Positions 1-6,038 of a stretch of DNA of 26,730 nucleotides are shown one piece after another. The notes below the pieces were generated by a model, which was not told the DNA's origin, ran no database searches, and was given only the letters and a program-made list of their open reading frames with translations. Position 1 is the stretch's first letter, and each line of letters opens with the position of its first letter. The translations under genes and the position numbers were made by a program. This stretch comes from LDYB01 sp037442385 (GTDB lineage: Bacteria > Armatimonadota > Fimbriimonadia > Fimbriimonadales > GBS-DC), in assembly GCA_037442385.1 (NCBI GenBank), contig JBBIQJ010000013.1, forward strand, positions 1 through 26,730, given 5' to 3'.

Positions 1-293
1 AAACTGGAGCGGCTGGTCGTGCGCACACTGCTTGGGAGCGGTTGCACCCGCCCCCAAGGGCGGGTGTGGATTGAAACGCCGCGTTACGCAGAGTCGCTGA
101 TTGCACGCTACGGCGTTGCACCCGCCCCCAAGGGCGGGTGTGGATTGAAACTTGCCGAGGTACGTCCTCATTGACCGTCTCCAGGTTGCACCCGCCCCCA
201 AGGGCGGGTGTGGATTGAAACGACCTGGGCGCGGACGGAGTGAGCGACGCGACCTTGTTGCACCCGCCCCCAAGGGCGGGTGTGGATTGAAAC
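1..293 (+). CRISPR. CRISPR array, trailer end (four full repeats plus the tail of a fifth)
   Basis: Four identical 37-nt repeats lie at 41-77, 115-151, 185-221 and 257-293. The spacers between them are 37, 33 and 35 nt. The window opens with AAAC, the last bases of a further repeat, so 5-40 is a 36-nt spacer. Each repeat starts GTTGCACCCGCC, contains a perfect 9-bp palindrome (CACCCGCCC, loop CCAA, GGGCGGGTG) and ends ATTGAAAC, the usual 5' handle of type I and type III crRNAs. That tail predicts transcription on the plus strand with the leader to the left, so this is the leader-distal end. No cas gene is in the window, so the subtype cannot be assigned. All visible repeats are identical, with no decay until after 293. 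Confidence 0.97.
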
Positions 294-504
294 GCCCTGC
301 TCCCAGCGGCGGATGGAGATTGGAACCCAGGGAGGGGCGCACTGCCGTGCGCCTCTACTCCGGGGGTTGCAACTGCGCTCAAGAGGAAATCAGGGAAAAC
401 GGTGGGAAACCCTGCAACCAGGAGTCGCTTTCACCTGACGGCTTCAGCTGCCGGAGAGAACCGCCTGGCGCATTTTTTGCTTGCTTATTTTGATAGATGG
501 CTTC
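294..504. other. gene-free folded region between CRISPR trailer and prs 3' end
   Basis: I find no credible protein here; the reading frame running from the array into it is an artefact of the repeats. The DNA holds several inverted repeats. GGCGCAC-TGCC-GTGCGCC forms a hairpin near 335-352. GGTTG and CAACC (about 365-419) enclose CAGGG and CCCTG (391-414), with the conserved-looking string GGGAAAACGGTGGGAAACC between and around them. A run of six T follows at 473-478. At 308-326 a 19-nt stretch matches 15 of 19 positions of the 3' half of the CRISPR repeat, possibly a decayed terminal repeat. Downstream of both neighbouring genes, it may hold terminators, a structured RNA or a dispersed repeat. 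Confidence 0.45.
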
Positions 505-1464
505 TTAGCGATAGTCCCGGAACAGTTCGCTGACCGACTCGTCGCGGTGGATGCGCGAGATGGCTTCGCCCAGCAGCGGCGCCACTGAGAGCTGCACCAG
601 CTTATCGAACCGCTTATGCGGCGGTATGGGGATTGTGTCAGTGCAGATAACCTTCTCGATGGGCGACTCCGCCAGGCGCTGGGGGGCGTTGCCCGAGAAC
701 ACGGCGTGCGTGCAGGCGGCAATCACGCGCTCCGCGCCGCGACGCAACAGCGCTTCCGCGCCTTGCACCACCGAGCCGCCCGTGTCAATCATGTCGTCTA
801 TCATGATGGCGATGCGCCCCTGCACATCGCCGATAATCTCCATCACTTCCACCTTGTTCGGTTCGGGGCGGCGCTTGGCAATAATCGCGAGGGGCGCGTC
901 CAGCACCTCTGCCAGCGCCCGGGCGCGCGGCACACCCGCCACATCGGGCGAGACCACCACGATGTTCTGGTCGCGATAGCCCTCTTTGATGAGATAGTCG
1001 GCGATAATCGGACCCGCGTAGAGATGGTCTACCGGGATGTCGAAAAAGCCCTGAATCTGCTCGGCGTGGAGGTCTACGGCGATTACGCGCGTGGCGCCTG
1101 CGACCGTGATAAGGTCTGCCACTAGGCGTGCAGTTATCGGTTCGCGGGGCTTGATTTTTTTGTCCTGTCGGGCGTAGCCATAGTAGGGGATGACCGCCGT
1201 GATGCGCCGCGCCGAAGCGCGTCGGAAAGCGTCCAGCAACACCAGCAGTTCCATCAGGTTGTCATTAACGGGAGCGCATGTGGGCTGCACCACAAACACA
1301 TCCATGCCCCGGGCGCTTTCTAGTACCTGCACCCGCACCTCGCCATCGGAGAAGCGCGTGCATATCATTTGCCCCAGCGGACGCTGAAGATATTGCGCAA
1401 TCCGCTCTGCCAGCTCGGGGTTAGCATTGCCCCCAAACAGCAAAATCTCCTGACCGTTATTCAT
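505..1464 (-). CDS. prs: ribose-phosphate pyrophosphokinase (PRPP synthetase)
   Basis: Makes PRPP from ribose 5-phosphate and ATP, feeding purine, pyrimidine, histidine, tryptophan and NAD synthesis in the cytoplasm. The 319-residue protein has the usual length. Seen: YYGYARQDKK near residue 97, the flexible-loop region AKRRPEPNKVEV, VDLHAEQIQGFF, and the PRPP-binding loop MIDDMIDTGGSV. The frame stays open 57 codons further upstream, but the ATG at 1464 is chosen because AAGGAGGGAG sits 6 nt before it and the protein then begins MNNGQEILLFGG as in the family. It overlaps the end of glmU by 8 nt, suggesting translational coupling; the glmU-prs pair is common in bacteria. Confidence 0.96.
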   Translation of the reverse strand: MNNGQEILLFGGNANPELAERIAQYLQRPLGQMICTRFSDGEVRVQVLESARGMDVFVVQPTCAPVNDNLMELLVLLDAFRRASARRITAVIPYYGYARQDKKIKPREPITARLVADLITVAGATRVIAVDLHAEQIQGFFDIPVDHLYAGPIIADYLIKEGYRDQNIVVVSPDVAGVPRARALAEVLDAPLAIIAKRRPEPNKVEVMEIIGDVQGRIAIMIDDMIDTGGSVVQGAEALLRRGAERVIAACTHAVFSGNAPQRLAESPIEKVICTDTIPIPPHKRFDKLVQLSVAPLLGEAISRIHRDESVSELFRDYR

Positions 1465-2869
1465 GAGTAGCTCCCTCCTTGCTCTGCGCGTTAATAGATT
1501 CGCGTTTTCGGCGCACCCATCCTTCTCGATTCGTCTGGCGACAGCGGGCGATTGCCAGCGCTTCGGAGGGCACATCGTCGGTGATGGGGCTGGCGGCGGC
1601 GATATAGGCGTCGTCGTGAATCGTGACGGGCGCAATTAGCGTCGCGTGGGAACCAACGAACACTCGATTGCCAATCACGGTCTGGTGCTTGCGCCGACCG
1701 TCGTAGTTGCAGGTAATCGTGCCCGCGCCGATATTGCACTCCTGCCCGATGAGCGCGTCGCCCAGATAGGTCAAATGCAGCACCTTCGTGCCCTCGCCAA
1801 CCTGTGTGTTTTTAATTTCCACAAAATCGCCCACTTTTACCCCCTGCTTCAGTATGGTGCCAGGGCGGATATGGGCGAACGGTCCGACAGAAACGCCCGA
1901 TTCGATTTGCGCGCCCACGATATGCGAGCGGAACAGGCAGCACTCATCGCCCACCCGCGTATCCTGAAGCACGAGGTCGGGTCCGAGTGTGCATCGGCTG
2001 CCAATACGGGTGGCGCCCTTTAGATGGGTATTGGGTTCGATCACGGTGTCGCGTCCCACTTCCACCGTCGGCTCGATGTAGGTGGTGGCAGGGTCTATGA
2101 TTGTGATGCCCTCCAGTGCGAGCTGTTTGAGGATTCGCATGCGGAGCGCGTGTCCTGCCTGTGCCAGCTCCCAGCGGTTGTTGACGCCGATCAGAAGCGT
2201 GGGATCGGGCGATTGCCATGTCTCCACCTTGCCGCCTGCCTGCGCGACTAAGCCAATCACATCGGTGAGGTAGTATTCACCCTGCGCGTTCTGGTTGTCT
2301 AGGCGCGGGAGCATTTCGCGCAGGACGGACGCCTGGAAGCAGTAGAAGGACGTGCAGACTTCGCGGATGGCTTTCTGTTCGGGGCTGGCGTCCTTTTCCT
2401 CCACGATGCCGATGACGCGCCCCTGCGCGTCGCGCAGGATGCGCCCATAGCCTGTGGGGTCTTCCAGCAGGGCAGTGGCAAGGGTAGCGTCGGCATGGGT
2501 ATGCTGATGGTGCGCCAGAATCGCCTGAAAAGCTTCGGGCGTTATCAGGGGCGAATCGCCTGGGGCGACCAGCACGGTTTGCACTTCAGGGGGCAGTTCC
2601 GGGAGCGCCTGCATGCAGGCATGTCCCGTGCCGAGTTGCTCCGCTTGAAGGGCGTAGCGGTAGCGCTCTCCCAGCGCATTACGGACCTCTTCGGCGCGAT
2701 GCCCAATTACCACGATAATCGGCTCGACTCCAGCCGATTCCATCGCTCGCAGCACATAGGCGGTGAGGGGCAGCCCCAGCAGGGTCATCAGCGCTTTAGG
2801 GGTGTCGGACCTCATGCGCGTGCCCTTGCCCGCCGCCAGCACAATCCCAGCAACCTTTGATTCTGCCAT
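1457..2869 (-). CDS. glmU: bifunctional UDP-N-acetylglucosamine pyrophosphorylase / glucosamine-1-phosphate N-acetyltransferase
   Basis: Cytoplasmic enzyme making UDP-GlcNAc for peptidoglycan and surface polysaccharide: it acetylates glucosamine 1-phosphate with acetyl-CoA, then couples it to UTP. The 470-residue protein has both domains. The N-terminal uridylyltransferase shows LAAGKGTRM (11-19), LGTGHA and a GDSPL metal-site motif. The C-terminal left-handed beta-helix shows hexapeptide repeats, then FVEIKNTQVGEG, HLTYLGDA, ITCNYDG and EALAIARCRQTNREGW, as in characterised GlmU. A slightly long tail follows, overlapping prs. The first ATG is used; a TATAAT box on the same strand lies 26 bases upstream. 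HicAB lies just upstream on the same strand. Confidence 0.96.
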   Translation of the reverse strand: MAESKVAGIVLAAGKGTRMRSDTPKALMTLLGLPLTAYVLRAMESAGVEPIIVVIGHRAEEVRNALGERYRYALQAEQLGTGHACMQALPELPPEVQTVLVAPGDSPLITPEAFQAILAHHQHTHADATLATALLEDPTGYGRILRDAQGRVIGIVEEKDASPEQKAIREVCTSFYCFQASVLREMLPRLDNQNAQGEYYLTDVIGLVAQAGGKVETWQSPDPTLLIGVNNRWELAQAGHALRMRILKQLALEGITIIDPATTYIEPTVEVGRDTVIEPNTHLKGATRIGSRCTLGPDLVLQDTRVGDECCLFRSHIVGAQIESGVSVGPFAHIRPGTILKQGVKVGDFVEIKNTQVGEGTKVLHLTYLGDALIGQECNIGAGTITCNYDGRRKHQTVIGNRVFVGSHATLIAPVTIHDDAYIAAASPITDDVPSEALAIARCRQTNREGWVRRKRESINAQSKEGATHE

Positions 2870-2895
2870 GAGTGCGCCTCGCCTGTTGCAGAGAG

Positions 2896-2901
2896 ATTAT
2901 A
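2896..2901 (-). promoter_or_regulatory. candidate -10 box of the glmU-prs operon
   Basis: A consensus TATAAT on the minus strand lies between the hicB stop (2936) and the glmU ATG (2869). It predicts a start near 2889 and a leader of about 20 nt. I see no convincing -35 hexamer at the expected distance. Confidence 0.55.
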
Positions 2902-2935
2902 CCCGCTGGACGGGGGCGGGGGCTTCGGCGCTGAA

Positions 2936-3154
2936 TCAGAGGGAGACTTTGACGGTGCTGGCTCGCACTGTGGGTTCCGGTACGGGCAAGCCCTGCTCGT
3001 TGAGGGCTTCGATGTAGAGCTGGATGGCTTCCTCAATAAGACGCTCGGTTTCTTCCAGCGTATCGGCTGCCGCCACACACCCAGGCAGGTCTGGCACATA
3101 CGCCGAGTAGTTTTTGCCTGTCCACTCGTAGATAACCGTGTATTCGCGATTCAT
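2936..3154 (-). CDS. hicB: HicB-family antitoxin
   Basis: 72-residue partner of the toxin-like gene just upstream. The sequence MNREYTVIYEWTGKNYSAY, followed by VPDLPGCVAAADT and a helix rich in Glu, is the typical HicB core (a partial RNase H-like fold that binds and masks HicA). The protein ends directly after the core, so the C-terminal DNA-binding domain found in longer HicB proteins is missing. Its ATG overlaps the hicA stop in an ATGA, and a GGAGG lies upstream inside hicA, so translation is likely coupled. The toxin-first order is typical of hicAB. Its cellular role (stress, phage defence or neutral) cannot be read from sequence. Confidence 0.88.
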   Translation of the reverse strand: MNREYTVIYEWTGKNYSAYVPDLPGCVAAADTLEETERLIEEAIQLYIEALNEQGLPVPEPTVRASTVKVSL

Positions 3155-3351
3155 TCGTGTTCGCCCTCCTCCAGCCCTGCTTGCTTCCAGACGCTTTTGA
3201 GTGTTCCCGGTGCCAGTTCCTTGCTCGGATGTCCCGCAACGACCACAATCCCCTTCTTTTCGGGATGTTTGCGAATTCGGTGGCTCCCGCGCGTCCTTGC
3301 GATATACCTGCCATCCGCTTGCAGGTGTTTTAGCACATCCCGCACCTCCAT
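3151..3351 (-). CDS. hicA: HicA-family mRNA interferase toxin
   Basis: 66-residue small basic protein of the HicA family (dsRBD-like fold; ribosome-independent mRNA cleavage). It opens EVRDVLKHLQADGRYIARTR, then RGSHRIRKHP, where His24 in GSH is the expected catalytic residue, and ends with the family motif HPSKELAPGTLKSVWKQAGL. Length and motif order are normal and it looks intact. The ATG at 3351 has no clear ribosome binding site upstream, which would fit a short or weakly translated leader. It forms a bicistron with hicB by a 4-nt overlap. Confidence 0.9.
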   Translation of the reverse strand: MEVRDVLKHLQADGRYIARTRGSHRIRKHPEKKGIVVVAGHPSKELAPGTLKSVWKQAGLEEGEHE

Positions 3352-3353
3352 CG

Positions 3354-3372
3354 TGTCAAGCCATCCCTGACA
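3354..3372. promoter_or_regulatory. inverted repeat before hicA, possible operator
   Basis: TGTCA and TGACA, separated by 9 nt, form a palindrome ending 2 nt upstream of the hicA ATG. A weak -10-like TACCAT (3379-3384, minus strand) would place transcription initiation next to it. The HicB here lacks an obvious DNA-binding domain, so autoregulation through this site is only a guess. Confidence 0.25.
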
Positions 3373-3456
3373 GGAAGATGGTACCCGCTCAGTTTCAGAT
3401 TCGAGAGCGTCTCCTGCGTTTCACTGAAGATTGCTTCCGATGAGTCCGCCATCGGG

Positions 3457-3462
3457 TACAAT
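3457..3462 (+). promoter_or_regulatory. candidate -10 box of the yceD-rpmF-plsX operon
   Basis: TACAAT preceded by GGG, seven bases before an 8-bp hairpin and 36 bases before the yceD ATG. The predicted transcription start (about 3469) coincides with the first base of the hairpin. Confidence 0.5.
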
Positions 3463-3468
3463 CTAATT

Positions 3469-3488
3469 CTGTAGCCCTCTGGCTACAG
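3469..3488 (+). promoter_or_regulatory. perfect hairpin in the leader of the L32 operon
   Basis: CTGTAGCC (3469-3476), loop CTCT, GGCTACAG (3481-3488): eight perfect pairs. It is followed by GGGGAGCGCC and then the yceD ATG at 3499, so the stem ends directly against the purine-rich ribosome binding region. If transcription starts at about 3469, the mRNA begins with this stem. It may stabilise the 5' end or regulate initiation; no T-run follows, so it is not a terminator. Confidence 0.6.
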
Positions 3489-3498
3489 GGGGAGCGCC

Positions 3499-4038
3499 AT
3501 GAGAGCCTATAGACTGGATTTGAACGATGTCGTCCAGCATCCTGGGCGACGGGTCGAGTACCCGATCGAGGTCTGGTTAGAGCGGGACGAAGCTCCCCCG
3601 CAGTCGGAACCGGTTCGAGGCACGCTGGTCGCCGAGAGCGGCGGTCGTATTCTGCGTTTATCAGGCGCGTTTCACACGGTCGTCTGGCTGGAGTGCGGTC
3701 GCTGTCTGGAGTATTACCAGCTGCCTATCGATTTCGAAATTCACGAGGAGTTCCCCCTCGTGGGTACGCCTGCAGGGTTGAACCCGCAAGGGTTTGCCAC
3801 TGTGGAAGATCGGGACTCGTTCCCCGTGTTTGAGGGAAACTGGCTGAACGCGGACGAGCTGCTGCGGCAGTATCTGATTCTGGAGTTGCCGATAGCGCCC
3901 GTCTGCCGCCCGGACTGCAAAGGTCTCTGCCCCACCTGCGGGCAGAACCGCAACGAGCGTGAGTGCAGTTGCCCTGCGCGCAAGGGGCATCCTGCGTTTG
4001 AGGCGCTGGCTCGCGCATGGTACAGCGAGGAAGACTAA
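3499..4038 (+). CDS. yceD: YceD / DUF177 family zinc-ribbon-like protein
   Basis: 179-residue protein of the YceD/DUF177 family, conserved next to rpmF and linked in other organisms to 23S rRNA accumulation and ribosome assembly. Cys66 and Cys69 form CGRC, and a second cluster (C136, C140, C144, C147, C156, C158) in CRPDCKGLCPTCGQN resembles a zinc-binding site; C-terminal cysteines are common in non-proteobacterial members. First gene of the plus-strand operon, 15 nt before rpmF. The ATG at 3499 follows GGGGAG. Function is assigned by family and by the rpmF neighbour, not from a catalytic motif. Confidence 0.9.
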   Translation: MRAYRLDLNDVVQHPGRRVEYPIEVWLERDEAPPQSEPVRGTLVAESGGRILRLSGAFHTVVWLECGRCLEYYQLPIDFEIHEEFPLVGTPAGLNPQGFATVEDRDSFPVFEGNWLNADELLRQYLILELPIAPVCRPDCKGLCPTCGQNRNERECSCPARKGHPAFEALARAWYSEED

Positions 4039-4053
4039 CAAGGAGGGAAACCG

Positions 4054-4251
4054 ATGGCGAATCCGAAACGACGACACTCGCACGCGCGGGGCGCGAAACG
4101 GCGCACCCACTACAAACTGGAAGTGCCTGGTTTGAGCCGCTGTAAGCACTGCGGGGCGACCATTCTGCCCCACCGCGCGTGCCCGATTTGCGGCTATTAT
4201 CGCGGGCGCAAGTACGAGAACGCGCTGGGAAGCGTGGAAGACGAGTCCTGA
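4054..4251 (+). CDS. rpmF: 50S ribosomal protein L32 (zinc-binding form)
   Basis: 65-residue basic protein. It begins MANPKRRHSHARGAKRR, the L32 signature, and has CKHCG (C30, C33) and CPICGYYRGR (C43, C46), the C+ zinc-ribbon form of L32. AGGAGGG lies just before the ATG. Sits between yceD and plsX, the standard arrangement that couples ribosome and lipid genes in many bacteria. plsX starts 3 nt after its stop. Confidence 0.97.
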   Translation: MANPKRRHSHARGAKRRTHYKLEVPGLSRCKHCGATILPHRACPICGYYRGRKYENALGSVEDES

Positions 4252-4254
4252 GCG

Positions 4255-5262
4255 ATGCGCATCGCTGTCGACGCGATGGGGGGCGACTATGCCCCCCAGG
4301 AGATTGTTGCGGGCGCCTACGAATCGGCGCGGCAGGTGAGCTTCGAGATTGTGCTGGTGGGCGACACCGAGCAAATTGAGGCGCACCTGCCCAGGCGCGG
4401 GCGCCCGTCCAACCTGCACATCCATCACGCCTCGCAGGTCATCACGATGGAGGATTCTCCCGTGATGGCAATACGGCGCAAGCGCGACTCGTCGCTGGTG
4501 GTCGCCGCCAAACTGGTCAAGGAGGGCAAAGCGGACGCGCTTGTCTCGATGGGCAACACGGGCGCAGTGGGCGTGGTGGCGAAACTGCTCTGGGGCAGTC
4601 TGCCCTATGTAGACCGCCCCGCGATTGCCACGGTGTTGCCCACCTACACGGGACGGTGCGTGCTGCTGGATAGCGGCGCGACCGTCGACTGCTCCCCGCG
4701 CCAGTTGCTGGATTTTGCGCTGATGGGACAAATCTACGCCGCGCAGGTGCTGGAGATTCCCAACCCGCGTGTGGGGCTGCTCAACATCGGCGAGGAAGCC
4801 ACCAAAGGCAACAGCGTCACCAAAGAAGCCTACCAGCTGCTCATGACCCACCTGAAAGAGGACTTCGTGGGCAACGTGGAGGGCAAGACCTTCTTTGAGG
4901 GCGTCGCCGATGTGGTGGTCTGCGACGGGTTCGTGGGGAATGTGTTTCTCAAAACTGGCGAGGGCGTGGCGGAAACGGTGTTGAAGATTATCAAAGAGGA
5001 GCTGACGCGCAACCGCCTGAATAGGCTTCCGCTGGCGCTGCTGAAGCCCGCTTTCGAGCGCATCAAGCGTCGTCTGGACTATCGGGAGTATGGCGGCGCG
5101 CCGCTGCTGGGCGTGGATGGCGTGTGCATTATCGGGCACGGGCGCTCCGACCGTTACGCGGTGCGTCAGGCGATTTCGGTGGCAGCGCAGGCAGTCGCCC
5201 ACCGGCTCGTGCCGACCCTGCGCCACGCGCTGAGCTTGCTCCACGAAAGCAAGGAGGGCTGA
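4255..5262 (+). CDS. plsX: phosphate acyltransferase PlsX
   Basis: Converts acyl-ACP to acyl-phosphate, the first step of phosphatidic acid synthesis with PlsY; peripheral membrane enzyme. The 335-residue length is normal. Seen: RIAVDAMGGDYAPQEIVAGA at the N-terminus, then SVM-type region VISMEDSP-like VITMEDSPVMAIRRKRDSS, ALVSMGNTGAVG, and the C-terminal EYGGAPLLGVDGVCIIGHGR, all typical of PlsX. No fabH, fabD or acpP follows, unlike many genomes; a metallo-hydrolase gene comes next, overlapping by one nucleotide (TGATG). Confidence 0.96.
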   Translation: MRIAVDAMGGDYAPQEIVAGAYESARQVSFEIVLVGDTEQIEAHLPRRGRPSNLHIHHASQVITMEDSPVMAIRRKRDSSLVVAAKLVKEGKADALVSMGNTGAVGVVAKLLWGSLPYVDRPAIATVLPTYTGRCVLLDSGATVDCSPRQLLDFALMGQIYAAQVLEIPNPRVGLLNIGEEATKGNSVTKEAYQLLMTHLKEDFVGNVEGKTFFEGVADVVVCDGFVGNVFLKTGEGVAETVLKIIKEELTRNRLNRLPLALLKPAFERIKRRLDYREYGGAPLLGVDGVCIIGHGRSDRYAVRQAISVAAQAVAHRLVPTLRHALSLLHESKEG

Positions 5263-6032
5263 TGGCGCTCACCGTAACCGTGCTGGGGTGCGGCACTTCG
5301 ATGGGCGTGCCGATGATTGGCTGCCGCTGTGCCGTCTGCACCTCCAGCGACCCACGCAACCACCGCTCGCGCCCCGCCGTCCATCTGCGTACCGAGACCA
5401 CTGCCCTGTTGATCGACGCCCCGCCCGAACTGCGACTGCAACTGATTCGCTCCCAGCTGGACACCCATCTGGACGCCGTGCTAATCACCCACACCCACGC
5501 CGACCACATCATGGGGCTGGACGATGTGCGCGGCTTCACTCTGCGCACGAACCGCCCCATCCCCGTATACGCCGAGGCGAGCGCGTTAGAAGACCTCAAG
5601 CGCGTCTATCGGTATGTGTTTTTCCCCTATCCCCCTGGCGTCAGCACACCACAGATAGAGTTCCGCGAAGTCACGGGTGTTTTCACTGTCGGCGACATGA
5701 CGATAGAGCCACTGCGCGTGTTTCACGGCGAGATGCCCGTGTTGGCGTTTCGCGTGGGCAACTTCGCGTATGTTACGGATGTGAGCTATATCCCGCCCGA
5801 CACATCGGAGCGCCTGCAGGGGCTGGAACTGCTGATTCTGGACGCCCTGCGCTATGCGCCGCACCCCACCCACTACAATCTGGAGCAGGCGATCGAGGTC
5901 GCCCAGAAACTCGGCGCCAAACGCACGCTATTCACCCACATGACGCACGATTTTGACTACGAGACCGTGAATGCCCAGCTGCCCGACGGGATTGAGCTGG
6001 CATACGATGGGCTGGTGGCGGTGGTGGAGTAA
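5262..6032 (+). CDS. PhnP-like metallo-beta-lactamase fold hydrolase
   Basis: 256-residue MBL-fold protein. The frame stays open far upstream inside plsX, but the ATG at 5262 is chosen: AAGGAGGG lies 3 nt upstream and the protein then starts MALTVTVLGCGTSMGVPMIG. Metal ligands: HTHADH (H77-H82), a His in RVFHGE, Asp in YVTDVSYIP and a late His in FTHMTHDF. Cys21, Cys23 and Cys26, in a GCxCxVC cluster followed by SDPRNHRSR, are the marks of the PhnP/phosphoribosyl cyclic phosphodiesterase branch, where they bind a structural zinc. No phn genes are near, so a phosphonate role is not supported; a phosphodiesterase activity is the safer call. Confidence 0.85.
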   Translation: MALTVTVLGCGTSMGVPMIGCRCAVCTSSDPRNHRSRPAVHLRTETTALLIDAPPELRLQLIRSQLDTHLDAVLITHTHADHIMGLDDVRGFTLRTNRPIPVYAEASALEDLKRVYRYVFFPYPPGVSTPQIEFREVTGVFTVGDMTIEPLRVFHGEMPVLAFRVGNFAYVTDVSYIPPDTSERLQGLELLILDALRYAPHPTHYNLEQAIEVAQKLGAKRTLFTHMTHDFDYETVNAQLPDGIELAYDGLVAVVE

Positions 6033-6038
6033 GGTTTC

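Noticed and set aside
152..493. 113-residue open frame across the CRISPR array
   Set aside because: It translates repeat units (the same peptide recurs), as expected of a spurious frame in an array.
3354..3359. Perfect TTGACA on the minus strand before hicA
   Set aside because: It ends 2 nt before the start codon, so it cannot be the -35 of hicA; it belongs to the dyad instead.
3661..5244. 527-residue minus-strand open frame opposite yceD-rpmF-plsX
   Set aside because: It is a mirror of three well-recognised genes in a GC-rich region; it has no family motifs and no ribosome binding site.
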